Below, in pieces: positions 16,485 through 25,381 of a stretch of DNA of 64,000 bases. Position numbers and translations under genes: made by a program. How positions within the stretch are numbered: position 1 is the stretch's first letter; the number at the start of each line of letters is the position of its first letter. Location of the stretch: the NCBI GenBank assembly GCA_002438405.1, contig DJOE01000009.1, positions 1 through 64,000 on the forward strand, written 5' to 3'. This DNA is from Cyanobacteria bacterium UBA6446. GTDB lineage: Bacteria; Cyanobacteriota; Vampirovibrionia; Gastranaerophilales; Gastranaerophilaceae. The notes beneath the pieces were generated by a model. That model was given only the letters and a program-made list of their open reading frames with translations. It had not been told where the DNA came from and made no database searches.

Positions 16485-17580
16485 GTAGAACCTTTTCTAT
16501 AAGATTTTTTGCTGTTGCCTGAATAGCAGGAATAGCAACAGAATTACCAAATTGTTTATATGCACTTACATCTGCAACTTCAATTTTAAAAGAGTCTGGA
16601 AATCCTTGTAATCTTGCCCATTCTCTAGGTGTCATTCTTCGAATACCGTCTCTATTAACTTCTCCTTTAATATGTGTTACGGGGGTAAAATCTTTTAATC
16701 GTTTATCAATTATAAGGTTCCGTTCTCTTCCCATACCTCCTGTTACTATTGTATTAGAAATTCCGTCTAAATCTTTAATTTCATATCCAAAACCATTCCC
16801 TTTGGCTTCATTTCTGGCTTTATGATTTTTAAGACAATCAATATATTTAGTAGATAAATAATACTTTGCAGATACAGGTTCTTTTTCCATAATATCCCTA
16901 ATTGTTTTTGTTGTATCAGTTGGCTCCGGATACGAAAAATCTTCTTCTGTAATTCCTAAGTCTGCTCTAAACCCTACGATAAAAATTCTTTCTCTATTTT
17001 GGGGTACACCAAAGTTCTTTGCATTCATAATCTTTGGTTCCGGAACAATATACCCCAAGTCTTCTCTGAGTACATTTAATATTGTGGCAAGAGTTCTACC
17101 CCCTCTATGATTTGTTAAACCTTTTACGTTTTCTAAGAAAAATGCTTTTGGTTTTTTAGCTTTAATAATTCTTGCGACATCAAAAAATAATGTTCCTCTG
17201 GTATCATTAAAGCCACCTCTCTTTCCTGCAATAGAAAAAGCTTGACAAGGAAACCCTCCAACCAAAATATCATGGTCTGGGATTTCATACTCATTAATTT
17301 TAGTAATATCTCCGTCGGGGATATCTCCAAAATTAATAGCATAAGTCTTTTGTGCTCGTTCATCAATTTCAGAACTAAATACACATTTACCACCCAAATT
17401 TTGGAACGCAATTCGCATTCCTCCAATACCCGCAAACAAATCTATAAAAGTAAATTTTGTATTTTTCTGAGCAGGAAAAGGAATGTCTTCATTTCTAAAA
17501 AATTTTTTGAATAACAAAATTTGACCCGAGCTCAAATCTTTTTCATTAATATTTTCTTTTTCTATAGTATTTGTACTCAT
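16477..17580 (-). CDS. dcm: DNA (cytosine-5-)-methyltransferase
   Basis: All main C5-methylase motifs are present in order in this 367-residue protein: motif I FIDLFAGIGGMRIAF, motif IV with the catalytic cysteine GGFPCQAFSIAGKRGGF, motif VI FFLENVKGL, motif VIII PQNRERIFIVGF, motif IX RMTPREWARLQGFPDSF and motif X QFGNSVAIPAI. It protects the host from the HpaII-like nuclease encoded next. The target-recognition region (about 230-300) is short, as in monospecific enzymes. The gene overlaps vsr upstream by 4 nt and the endonuclease downstream by 8 nt. Confidence 0.95.
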   Translation of the reverse strand: MSTNTIEKENINEKDLSSGQILLFKKFFRNEDIPFPAQKNTKFTFIDLFAGIGGMRIAFQNLGGKCVFSSEIDERAQKTYAINFGDIPDGDITKINEYEIPDHDILVGGFPCQAFSIAGKRGGFNDTRGTLFFDVARIIKAKKPKAFFLENVKGLTNHRGGRTLATILNVLREDLGYIVPEPKIMNAKNFGVPQNRERIFIVGFRADLGITEEDFSYPEPTDTTKTIRDIMEKEPVSAKYYLSTKYIDCLKNHKARNEAKGNGFGYEIKDLDGISNTIVTGGMGRERNLIIDKRLKDFTPVTHIKGEVNRDGIRRMTPREWARLQGFPDSFKIEVADVSAYKQFGNSVAIPAIQATAKNLIEKVLHE

Positions 17581-17990
17581 AGAACACCTATCTCTTTTTC
17601 GATTTTTCTAACACATTCTTCTAAATTCTTTTGTATATCTTTACCCCAAAATCTAAGAACTTTCCAGCCTTGATTTTTTAAAATTTTATTAACTTGTCTA
17701 TCTCTTTGAATGTTATTTTCAATTTTTTTTATCCAAAAATCCCTATTAGATTTAATGTCATTCTTTCTACAAGACCAATTATAACCATGCCAAAACTCAC
17801 TATCACAAAAAATCACAGTTTTATATTTTGTTAAAACAATATCAGGTTTTCCCTCAATTTTTGTATAATTTTTTCTGTAACGATACCCTTTATTCCATAA
17901 AGCATGTCTTAACAAAAGTTCAATTTTACTGTCTTTATTTTTGACAGCTTGCATATTTTTATGCCGTTGTTCCTTTGTAAGTCTGTCCAT
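17577..17990 (-). CDS. vsr: Very short patch repair endonuclease
   Basis: Vsr nicks next to T:G mismatches that arise when 5-methylcytosine deaminates, so it goes with the C5 methylase that follows it. The protein has KNKDSKIELLLRHALWNKGYRYRKN, GKPDIVLTKYKTVIFCDSEFWHG (catalytic Asp and His region) and NVERD-like NIQRDRQVNKILKNQGWKVLRFWGKDI. The frame is open to 18059, but the first 23 codons there are hydrophobic and unlike Vsr, so I place the start at ATG 17990 (MDRLTKEQRHKNM). It is the first gene of the R-M operon and overlaps the methylase by 4 nt. Confidence 0.92.
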   Translation of the reverse strand: MDRLTKEQRHKNMQAVKNKDSKIELLLRHALWNKGYRYRKNYTKIEGKPDIVLTKYKTVIFCDSEFWHGYNWSCRKNDIKSNRDFWIKKIENNIQRDRQVNKILKNQGWKVLRFWGKDIQKNLEECVRKIEKEIGVL

Positions 17991-18233
17991 AAGGTAATTA
18001 TATATCAAAAATGTGTAAAGATGATTAATTTTAAATTTTTGTAATAAAAAGACAAACATGCCTGTTTTTACAATTTGTGTTAGATGTAGAATTTTGGGAA
18101 TCCCAAATTACATGTCATGGCAAGGTTCTTCAATTAGGTTTGTATCTCAAATGCCAAGCGTATTTGCGGTTATTTCATGCGTTTTGTATTGAGTGTATGT
18201 ATTTCTATGATTTGGTAATTTACCGCAAAAAAA

Positions 18234-18259
18234 CTCGCTGTAAATTGCGTTACAGCGAG
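18234..18259 (-). terminator. Terminator of the reverse transcriptase operon
   Basis: On the minus strand CTCGCTGTAA (18259-18250) and TTACAGCGAG (18243-18234) form a perfect 10-bp stem with a 6-nt loop, followed by a run of seven T. It ends the RT plus 73-codon gene unit and insulates it from the R-M operon. Confidence 0.85.
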
Positions 18260-18280
18260 ATATATTAATGGGCGAAAGGT

Positions 18281-18502
18281 CTATTCAAAATATTCTGCGT
18301 TATTATATACATCTAAATCGTTTTCCTGATGGAGTGCCACCATTTCAAGATTTTGGTATAGTTCATTTATCCAATTAAATTCTTTATCAATGTATGTATC
18401 TAAAATAATTCTCGCCATGTATCCTTTTAGTTGATTGTTTTGGTCATACACTTTTTCCATAACATCATAATTAATAATTTCTAAATGCCTTTGTCCTAAC
18501 AT
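18281..18502 (-). CDS. Small hypothetical protein downstream of the retron-type RT
   Basis: This 73-residue acidic protein (MLGQRHLEIINYDVMEKVYD...) has no membrane segment and no motif that I know. It begins 18 nt after the RT stop codon and is followed by a strong terminator, so it is co-transcribed with the RT. Retron loci usually include an accessory effector protein, and this position would fit one, but the size and sequence match no effector class I recognise. It could equally be a regulator. Confidence 0.6.
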   Translation of the reverse strand: MLGQRHLEIINYDVMEKVYDQNNQLKGYMARIILDTYIDKEFNWINELYQNLEMVALHQENDLDVYNNAEYFE

Positions 18503-18520
18503 AATTTGCCTTTCTGCCTA

Positions 18521-19444
18521 TTAGGCTACTAATTTATTAATATCGTTTTTTTGTATTTTTTTTAACATTTTTATCGCCTTGCTTTGAGTTGTTTTAAATT
18601 TATTTGGTTGTAATAGTCGTATATATGCAATTTTAGCGATAAGTTTCTGTAATTCTTTCTTGCTCATTTGTGAGAGTTCTTTTGCTTTCAGTGTTTCAAT
18701 AACGGAATAACACATTTTAAATGGAGTAGACAAAGTCCCATCTTGAGCAATATATACCCCTGTAACGACTGCATACTTATAACCAAACCTTTTAATTTTC
18801 GACTTTTTTAAATGCAGTCCATGTGATTTGAGCAAATTATTAATATAACTAATCACCCAGTTGCCTATATGTTTGTTTGTGGATAATGTAATATCATCTA
18901 CAAAAGTCGTCATATCTGTTTCGCAGGTTTTCATTTTTGTATAAATTTGGTCAAAAATATCCTTATGTGCAAAACATGCTAAAAGAGTGCTTGTCGGTAA
19001 GCCAGTTGGTAGATATCCGTTCAAAGTAGTTAATTTAACAATCAAATCTAAAACTTTTTCCTGTGTCTCAAAAGTTTTTTCAAAAAACTGTTTTATGTAT
19101 TCTGCTTTGGTGCTTGGGAAATAATGTGAAATGTCCATGGTGATTACTTCCCTTTTGTTTTTGTGTCGCAAAGCATTTTGTATATTATTCTGACTTTTAA
19201 ATCCAGCCATGCAGCAAGGCGGACAATCTAAATTATTCTGTAAAAACTTTAATAATTTTTGAGATATTGTTTTCAATTTGTCATTGGGTTGTTCAATGTA
19301 TCGGAATTTGCCATTTTTAAGCACTTTGTATCTTCTATATCCAAGTGCAATTGCAGTTTGTAATTCATCTTGTGTAACACCAAGCATTTCTAAAAACTTT
19401 GCAACACTACAAAAACAGTTAATATCTGTTTCTTTTTTGTTCAT
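18521..19444 (-). CDS. Retron-type reverse transcriptase
   Basis: The 307-residue RT has the expected length for a retron enzyme. Visible are RYKVLKNGKFRYIEQP (RT0/1), the retron NAxxH motif (N90-A-L-R-H94), motif A VITMDISHYFPS (D104), motif B LPTGLPTST (145-153), motif C FVDD (D183, D184; the usual YxDD has F here), motif D LHLKKSK and the retron VTG motif (227-229). NAxxH together with VTG is diagnostic of retron RTs, which make multicopy single-stranded DNA from an RNA encoded just upstream. The 327-bp gap upstream is rich in stem-loops. Function in phage defence is inferred from the family. Confidence 0.88.
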   Translation of the reverse strand: MNKKETDINCFCSVAKFLEMLGVTQDELQTAIALGYRRYKVLKNGKFRYIEQPNDKLKTISQKLLKFLQNNLDCPPCCMAGFKSQNNIQNALRHKNKREVITMDISHYFPSTKAEYIKQFFEKTFETQEKVLDLIVKLTTLNGYLPTGLPTSTLLACFAHKDIFDQIYTKMKTCETDMTTFVDDITLSTNKHIGNWVISYINNLLKSHGLHLKKSKIKRFGYKYAVVTGVYIAQDGTLSTPFKMCYSVIETLKAKELSQMSKKELQKLIAKIAYIRLLQPNKFKTTQSKAIKMLKKIQKNDINKLVA

Positions 19445-19469
19445 AATCTTAATCCTTTATCTGTTATGA

Positions 19470-19640
19470 AAAATTTTTAAAAGAGAGGGATTTAAACAGC
19501 AAGAGAAATTTGCTCAAGGTGGTTCTGTTTTTTTTTTGCAGTTGATTTGTCCTCTCTGTTTGGCCGAGCGACCGTCAAACTAAAAATATTTACGTTAGTT
19601 GTGATTGTCGCGAGGTTGAAAAAAAATAAAAATCCCCGTT
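19470..19640 (-). ncRNA. Candidate retron msr-msd RNA region
   Basis: Directly upstream of the RT, the minus strand holds two structured blocks. Block 1 (19615-19564): CC-GCGAC pairs with GTCGC-GG around an inner hairpin AACTAA/TTAGTT. Block 2 (19557-19482): AGAGAGG pairs with CCTCTCT and encloses a small AGCAA/TTGCT hairpin and a run of ten A. AAACAG/CTGTTT offers a competing pairing. The gap has no plausible ORF, and retron RNAs lie exactly here. I could not define the a1/a2 ends or the branching G, so the limits are approximate. Confidence 0.5.
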
Positions 19641-19771
19641 GTTAATATTTATATATATAACAATACAAAATTTATATTTAATTCAATCTATTAATAACTA
19701 AATCCATCAACACAATTTTTGTTGTCGATTCTTTTATACCACTTTTATAATCAATTGCCTGTATTTCATAC

Positions 19772-20524
19772 TTATTCTTTTTTTTGAAGTGTTTTTAGTT
19801 GTTTTTTCAATTCTTTGTTTTCTGTTCGCAATTTTTCAAGCCTTTTATTGTATCTTCTTGCGACAAATTTATTTTGCTTCCATTCATCATGGACAACATT
19901 GTATATGTTATTCAGGGCTTTAAATCTTCTGTGTAAAGTTTTATATTTTTTTTGCCAATATAGATTAGTTTTAATCTCTTCCCTTTTTGCTTTTGCTTCT
20001 TGTTTTACTTGTTCCAAGGCAACATCAAGTGGTAGATTAACATCTTCTTGTAGTAGTTTAATTATGTTTTTTAGATGATTTTTCCCAACCTTATTTTCTC
20101 GCACAAATTTTTCAATCTTTTCGTACATTTCAGGTGAATCCAGTTTATAAATTTCATGTATAACATCTGGTTCAAAGTCAACAATTTCATTAATTGAACG
20201 CCCCAGGTTTTCAATTTCTCTAACATATAAGAAGTAACTTTGGCAAATACTAATATCCTTGTCAGTAAGATTGTGAAAAATATTTTCTGTTTTACAAGCT
20301 GCTGAATCAAGAATACGAAATATACATTTTTCAGCAATTACTAATAATTTTCCCTGCAAAAAATAATTTTTTCTGATTTCAAGCAGGACAGAATTAAATT
20401 CTTCACTTGCAATTCTTGCTATATCAAAAGATGTATAGCCCTAGACTTTTTTGTCTTGTAGCCATTTCCCCAAAATTTCCTTGTTAGAGAGTTTTTGCTC
20501 TGTGTCAATGATTTTTTTATTCAT
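19772..20524 (-). pseudogene. Helical hypothetical protein gene interrupted by an in-frame TAG
   Basis: A frame of 251 codons runs from ATG 20524 to 19772, with a single internal TAG at codon 28 (20443-20441). Before it comes MNKKIIDTEQKLSNKEILGK..., after it GYTSFDIARIASEEFN..., and protein-like sequence continues to the end. The longest uninterrupted part (from TTG 20359) gives 195 residues, ending in a long basic coiled coil (YNKRLEKLRTENKELKKQLKTLQKK). No known domain. The TAG could be a point mutation (CAG to TAG) or suppressed. The intact downstream part argues for a recent event. It is upstream of the retron RNA region on the same strand. Confidence 0.5.
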
Positions 20525-20594
20525 TTGTCTTTGCAGAGTGTAATTGCAAAACAGAACTTGAACACCTTTTGAACAGTAATACTTTGAACAAGGA

Positions 20595-20969
20595 TTGTAT
20601 AAGTATAAAGAAAATACGTCGATAAATACTTTTGAGATTCTAACAATACCAGAAGTTAAAAATAGGAAAAATATTTTATTTAAAGGAATAGTGAATTTAT
20701 ATATGTCAGAAAGAGTATTAGCAAAAGGAACTTTGATTGGTTATAATTCTCTTTTGAAATATAGTATTTTACCAAAATTTGGTAATGAAAAAGTGAAAAA
20801 CATAACCCCTGAAATGATTTTAGAATTTGCAACTTATATGAAATTACGATACAAAGCTAAAACAGCAAAAAATGGAGTCAGTTTACTTGGTAGTCTTTTA
20901 AAATTTGCTTTTTTAAACGGTTACATAAAGCATAATCCGTATTATGGAATTAAAAAATTTAAAGCCTAA
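20595..20969 (+). pseudogene. Tyrosine integrase remnant (core-binding domain only)
   Basis: The 124 codons encode only the SAM-like core-binding domain of a phage-type tyrosine recombinase (VNLYMSERVLAKGTLIGYNSLLKYSILPKFGNEKVKNIT...LLGSLLKFAFLNGYIKHNPYYGIKKFK). In intact integrases the catalytic domain with R..HxxR..Y follows at exactly this point; here a TAA ends the gene and the next gene starts about 100 bp on. The N-terminus begins at a weak TTG and may be truncated too. It is probably a scar from another mobile element, marking a junction inside the island. Confidence 0.7.
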
Positions 20970-21066
20970 TAATAAATTTTATAAAGTAATTAATTTTTTA
21001 TATTTAGTTATATAACACAAAAAAAATAATACTTCCTTTTATGATATAATAAACTAAGGAGTAGTA

Positions 21067-23937
21067 ATGAAAACAGATTACCATGCTAAATATTTTTCAA
21101 ATGAATTAACAAAAAGATGTGCATCTGAAACAGTTGAAAAATTTGTTCAGACATTGTCTGAAGCACAAGTTCAATTGAATCCACATCAAATAGATGCAGC
21201 ATTGTTTGCTTTTCGTTCTCCACTTTCTAAGGGAGCAATTTTAGCAGACGAAGTAGGTTTGGGAAAAACTATTGATGCAGGTATTATTATTTCTCAATAT
21301 TGGGCAGAAAGAAAGAAAAAAATTCTTATTATTATGCCTTCATCATTAAGAAAACAATGGCAACAAGAATTAGAAGACAAATTTTTCTTGAAGTCTATTA
21401 TTTTAGAAGCTAAAACTTTTAATAATGAAATAAAAAATGGCAATCTGAATCCATTTGAACAAGGACAAATTGTTATTTGTTCATATAATTTTGCAAGAAA
21501 TAAAGCTCCATATATCAAGGCAATAAATTGGGATTTGGTAGTTATTGATGAAGCTCATAGACTTCGTAATGTTTATAAGCCTTCAAATAAAATTGCCAAT
21601 GCCATAAAAGATGCACTCGCAGATAAAAATAAACTTCTTTTAACTGCTACACCTTTGCAAAACTCATTATTAGAGTTGTATGGTCTGGTTAGTATTATTG
21701 ATAATTATACATTTGGGGATTTACCAAGTTTTAAAGCTCAATATTGTAGAAATGGGCAACAAATTGACTTTGCAGAGCTTAAAACTCGTATTGCACCTAT
21801 ATGTCAACGTACATTAAGAAAACAAGTTTTAGAATACATTAAATATACAAATCGTATTGCTATTACCGAAAAATTTAGTCCTACTTCGGAAGAACATGAA
21901 TTATACTTAGGATTAAGTGAATATTTAAGTCGTCCAAAATTGTATGCATTGCCACCAAGCCAAAGAAAACTGATGACTTTAATTGTTCGTAGATTGTTAG
22001 CATCTTCAACTTTTGCTATATCAGGAACTTTAGGTGGACTTGCTCAAAAATTACAAAACATTATTGATAATAATAAAACTTGTATTAACCCTGAAGATGT
22101 TGAAATTCAAAATGATATCGAAAATTATGATGAAATTAAAGAAGAATGGGTTGATGATGAAGAAGATGATAGAGACGAAGATTTAGCACAAAAAGAATAT
22201 TATGCTGATGAAGAAATAAAAGAGATACAAGAAGAAAAAAAAGTTTTAGAAAATTTCTATATTTTAGCAAAGAAAATTGATAAAAATGCTAAGGGTGAAA
22301 AACTTTTAACGGCATTAGAAAAAGGTTTTACGACAAATTCTAAAAATGGTGGAAATAATAAATGTTTAATTTTTACTGAATCTACACGAACTCAACAATA
22401 TTTGTACAGAATTCTTGAACAAACTAAGTATAAAGGAAAAATTGTTTTATTTAATGGTTCAAATAATGATGATAAGTCAAAAGAAATTTATAAAAATTGG
22501 ATAGAAAAACATAAAGGTACTGATAAAATTTCGGGTTCAAAAACAGCTGATAAAAGGGCAGCATTAGTTGAATATTTTAAAGATGAAGCAGAAATTATGA
22601 TTGCAACAGAAGCGGCTGCCGAAGGTATAAATTTACAATTTTGTTCTCTTTTGGTAAATTATGATTTACCTTGGAATCCACAAAGAATTGAACAACGAAT
22701 TGGTAGATGTCATAGATATGGACAAAAACATGATGTTGTTGTGGTAAATTTTTTGAACATTAAAAATGCAGCAGACATCAGAGTTTTTGAATTGTTGAGC
22801 GAAAAGTTTAAGTTGTTTGACGGTGTTTTTGGTGCAAGTGATGAAGTTTTAGGTGCAATAGGATCAGGTATTGATTTTGAAAAACGTATTGCAGAAATAC
22901 TTCAAAACTGTAGAACAGAAGACGAAATTAATAGAAGTTTTGACGAATTACAAAAGTCAATGGAGACCGATATTGATGAAAAAATGGTTGACACAAGAAA
23001 AAAACTTCTTGAAAATTTTGACGTAGAAGTTGCCCAAAAATTAAAGCTTAGCAAAGATAATACAGAAAAATATCTAGATAAATTCGAACAAAAATTATGG
23101 GATTTAACAAAATACTGTTTAAGTAATTGTGCCGAGTTTAATGATGATAAAAAATATTTTATGTTAAATAATAACCCATTTCCTGATATGAATATAAATC
23201 GTGGACCTTATCGTATGGGTAAAAATATTGAAGATGCAAATACTTATAGAATAGGGCATATTCTTGCTCAAAAAATATTAGACAAATATAAAAATATAGA
23301 ACTTCCAATAAAAGAATTAGTATTTAATTATACAGATGATAAAACACACAAAATCTCTATTTTAGAAAATCTAGTAAATAAATCTGGTTGGTTAATTTTA
23401 AAATCAATGACAGTGAGTGCTTTTGAAGATGAAGATTATTTACTTTTTGCAGGATATGAAGATAATGGAGAAGTTTTAGATCAGGAACAATGTGAAAAAA
23501 TGTTTATGCTTGATGTGAATGAAATTGATAACATTAACAAGACACCTGATGTAGAAAGACTAGAAACATATATAAATGCTCAAAAAGATGGATTAATTGA
23601 TTTTATTTCAAGTCGTAATTCTCAATTTTTTGATGAAGAACTTGAAAAACTTGAAAAATGGGCAGAAGATAGAAAAAATAGTTTAGAAATTTCATTAAAA
23701 CAGTTAGATAAAGATATAAAAACTAAAAAAACGGAATCAAAAAAAATATTAAAATTGGAAGAAAAACTTCAGGCGCAAAAAGAAATAAAAGATATGGAAG
23801 TAAAACGTAATAAAATGCGTAGAGATTTGTTTGATTCGCAAGATATGGTAGATAAACAAAAAGAAGATTTGATTGAAAAAATTGAATTAAAACTTCATCA
23901 AAAAATAAATGAAAAAGAATTATTTTTAATTCGTTAG
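21067..23937 (+). CDS. SNF2-family DEAH helicase/translocase
   Basis: This 956-residue superfamily 2 ATPase has Walker A ADEVGLGKTIDAG (GLGKT 64-68), DEAH (161-164, VVIDEAHRLRN), motif III LLLTATPLQNS and in the helicase C domain TEAAAEGINLQFCSLLVNYDLPWNPQRIEQRIGRCHRYGQ. An acidic insertion (DDEEDDRDED) lies between the lobes, and the last 250 residues are coiled coil. No nuclease domain is visible. It starts a same-strand run with dinD (11-nt gap), a membrane protein, two micro-proteins and a type III R-M module. An AAGGAG site precedes ATG 21067. A DNA-translocating defence role is inferred from context. Confidence 0.88.
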   Translation: MKTDYHAKYFSNELTKRCASETVEKFVQTLSEAQVQLNPHQIDAALFAFRSPLSKGAILADEVGLGKTIDAGIIISQYWAERKKKILIIMPSSLRKQWQQELEDKFFLKSIILEAKTFNNEIKNGNLNPFEQGQIVICSYNFARNKAPYIKAINWDLVVIDEAHRLRNVYKPSNKIANAIKDALADKNKLLLTATPLQNSLLELYGLVSIIDNYTFGDLPSFKAQYCRNGQQIDFAELKTRIAPICQRTLRKQVLEYIKYTNRIAITEKFSPTSEEHELYLGLSEYLSRPKLYALPPSQRKLMTLIVRRLLASSTFAISGTLGGLAQKLQNIIDNNKTCINPEDVEIQNDIENYDEIKEEWVDDEEDDRDEDLAQKEYYADEEIKEIQEEKKVLENFYILAKKIDKNAKGEKLLTALEKGFTTNSKNGGNNKCLIFTESTRTQQYLYRILEQTKYKGKIVLFNGSNNDDKSKEIYKNWIEKHKGTDKISGSKTADKRAALVEYFKDEAEIMIATEAAAEGINLQFCSLLVNYDLPWNPQRIEQRIGRCHRYGQKHDVVVVNFLNIKNAADIRVFELLSEKFKLFDGVFGASDEVLGAIGSGIDFEKRIAEILQNCRTEDEINRSFDELQKSMETDIDEKMVDTRKKLLENFDVEVAQKLKLSKDNTEKYLDKFEQKLWDLTKYCLSNCAEFNDDKKYFMLNNNPFPDMNINRGPYRMGKNIEDANTYRIGHILAQKILDKYKNIELPIKELVFNYTDDKTHKISILENLVNKSGWLILKSMTVSAFEDEDYLLFAGYEDNGEVLDQEQCEKMFMLDVNEIDNINKTPDVERLETYINAQKDGLIDFISSRNSQFFDEELEKLEKWAEDRKNSLEISLKQLDKDIKTKKTESKKILKLEEKLQAQKEIKDMEVKRNKMRRDLFDSQDMVDKQKEDLIEKIELKLHQKINEKELFLIR

Positions 23938-23948
23938 AGGATAGTATA

Positions 23949-24797
23949 ATGCAATATTCAATAGATGATTTATTAAAGTCACCATTTGAAAAAATAAAAA
24001 GAATTAGCGAAGATGGCTATGAATATTGGTCAGCAAGAGATTTAAGTAAATTATTAGAATATACACAATGGAGAAATTTTGAGAATGTTATATCAAAAGC
24101 AAAAATTTCTTGTAAAAACAACAATGAAGATATAAATAACCATTTTGCTGATGTCAGCGATATGGTCGAAATTGGCTCTGGAGCTGAACGAGAAGTTGAT
24201 GATTATCGTTTATCGCGTTTTGCTTGTTATCTAATTGTTCAGAATGCAGATCCTTCAAAAATTAATGTTGCATTGGGTCAGGCATATTTTGCAATAAAAA
24301 CTCGTCAAAAAGAATTAATTGAGGAAGATCAAGCAAGATTAATTCAATCTGAAGAAGATACAAAAAGATTGTTTTTGCGGGAGCAAATGAAAACACATAA
24401 TAAACAATTAGCAGATGCAGCAAGTAATGCAGGTATAAAAGAACCAAGAGACTATGCTATATTTCAGGACTATGGATATAAAGGTTTGTATGGAGGCTTA
24501 GGAAACAAAGATATTCACGCAAGAAAAGGGTTAAAAAAGAGTCAAAACATTTTGGATCATATGGGAAGTACGGAACTTGCCGCAAACTTATTTCGTGCCA
24601 CACAAACAGAAGAAAAATTAAGACGTGAAAATATAAGAGGTAAAATGAAAGCAAATCAAACGCATTATGAAGTTGGTAAGAAAGTTCGTCAAACAATAGA
24701 AGAACTTGGAGGCACAATGCCAGAAGATTTACCTACAGTTGATAGCATTAAAAAACTTGAACGACAAAAGAAAAAAGAACTGGAGGACAATAATTAG
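23949..24797 (+). CDS. dinD: DNA damage-inducible protein D
   Basis: At 282 residues this matches E. coli DinD across its whole length as I recall it: FEKIKRISEDGYEYWSARDLSKLLEYTQWRNFENVI, LSRFACYLIVQNADPSK, AYFAIKTRQKEL, YGYKGLYGGLGNKDIHARKGLKK and LDHMGSTELAANLFRATQTEEKLRRE, ending LGGTMPEDLPT. DinD is SOS-induced in E. coli and has been reported to inhibit RecA filaments. Here it sits between an SNF2 helicase and a membrane protein (its stop overlaps the next start by 1 nt), which suggests that it serves a defence locus. No obvious LexA box was seen. Confidence 0.93.
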   Translation: MQYSIDDLLKSPFEKIKRISEDGYEYWSARDLSKLLEYTQWRNFENVISKAKISCKNNNEDINNHFADVSDMVEIGSGAEREVDDYRLSRFACYLIVQNADPSKINVALGQAYFAIKTRQKELIEEDQARLIQSEEDTKRLFLREQMKTHNKQLADAASNAGIKEPRDYAIFQDYGYKGLYGGLGNKDIHARKGLKKSQNILDHMGSTELAANLFRATQTEEKLRRENIRGKMKANQTHYEVGKKVRQTIEELGGTMPEDLPTVDSIKKLERQKKKELEDNN

Positions 24798-25258
24798 TGA
24801 ATAATGAAGATTATAACGAATTATTAATTAAGTATTATACAGAAAACAATAGTTTTATTGAAAAAGGGATATTTACTGTTTCTGCAGGTGCAATTACAGT
24901 GTTGCTAGGTTATAGTGATAAAATTCAAATTTCTACTTTGTATCATATTGCAATATGGGGATTTGTTTTAACATTGTTTTTGCAATTAATTTCAGCAAGA
25001 ATATCAAAGGAAGGTTGTGACAAAGGATTAGATAAAGACCATCCTGAAAAAGGTAATATTTGGTTTATGTGGTCAGAGATTCTTAATAATATATTTTTAA
25101 TTACATTTATTTTATCTGTTATTATTGCCGGCAGTTCTATTTTAAACAATGAGCATAGTACTCAACTCCAAACAAAAAATTGTAGTACAATATTTGAACA
25201 AACAATTAAGGCTAAAAATTTTGAATATTATACAAAACAAGGAGTCAGAAATGAATAA
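24797..25258 (+). CDS. Small membrane protein of the SNF2/DinD cluster
   Basis: This 153-residue protein has about three hydrophobic helices (near residues 22-40, 50-66 and 95-115: GIFTVSAGAITVLLGY, IAIWGFVLTLFLQLISA, NIFLITFILSVIIAGSSI). The start is GTG, overlapping the dinD stop by 1 nt, and the end overlaps the next small ORF, so translation is coupled. Small membrane proteins in defence operons often act as pore-forming effectors, and the layout recalls SLATT-type proteins, but I cannot assign it to a family. A toxic membrane effector is a hypothesis only. Confidence 0.7.
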   Translation: MNNEDYNELLIKYYTENNSFIEKGIFTVSAGAITVLLGYSDKIQISTLYHIAIWGFVLTLFLQLISARISKEGCDKGLDKDHPEKGNIWFMWSEILNNIFLITFILSVIIAGSSILNNEHSTQLQTKNCSTIFEQTIKAKNFEYYTKQGVRNE

Positions 25259-25367
25259 TGAAAAACAAAATGGGTTAACCCCTCCTAAAACTACTCAGCC
25301 TAACAAATCTGTAAAAGGGGGAGCTAACCCTCCTAAGACAACACAACCGAAGGGACCTCAAAAATAG
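25251..25367 (+). CDS. Proline-rich micro-protein 1 (two GxxPPKTTQP repeats)
   Basis: This is a 38-residue ORF that begins at ATG 25251 behind a strong AAGGAG site (25239-25244) and overlaps the stop of the membrane protein gene. The product has two copies of a repeat, NGLTPPKTTQP and GGANPPKTTQP, and is otherwise basic and polar. No signal peptide. Together with the next micro-protein it gives five copies of G-x-[NT]-P-P-x-[TS]-x-Q. The good ribosome-binding site, the coupling and the shared repeat argue that it is translated. Function is unknown; a disordered binding peptide is possible. Confidence 0.6.
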   Translation: MNNEKQNGLTPPKTTQPNKSVKGGANPPKTTQPKGPQK

Positions 25368-25381
25368 AGAAAGGAATTATT

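Noticed and set aside
18077..18268. Plus-strand ORF of 63 codons between vsr and the RT operon
   Set aside because: It runs through the terminator hairpin at 18234-18259, has no ribosome-binding site and an odd Cys/Tyr-rich composition.
18521..19444. Diversity-generating retroelement RT
   Set aside because: Motif B is LPTGLPTST rather than the IGLPxG-N/SQ type of DGRs, and NAxxH plus VTG point to retrons. No variable/template repeat pair was seen.
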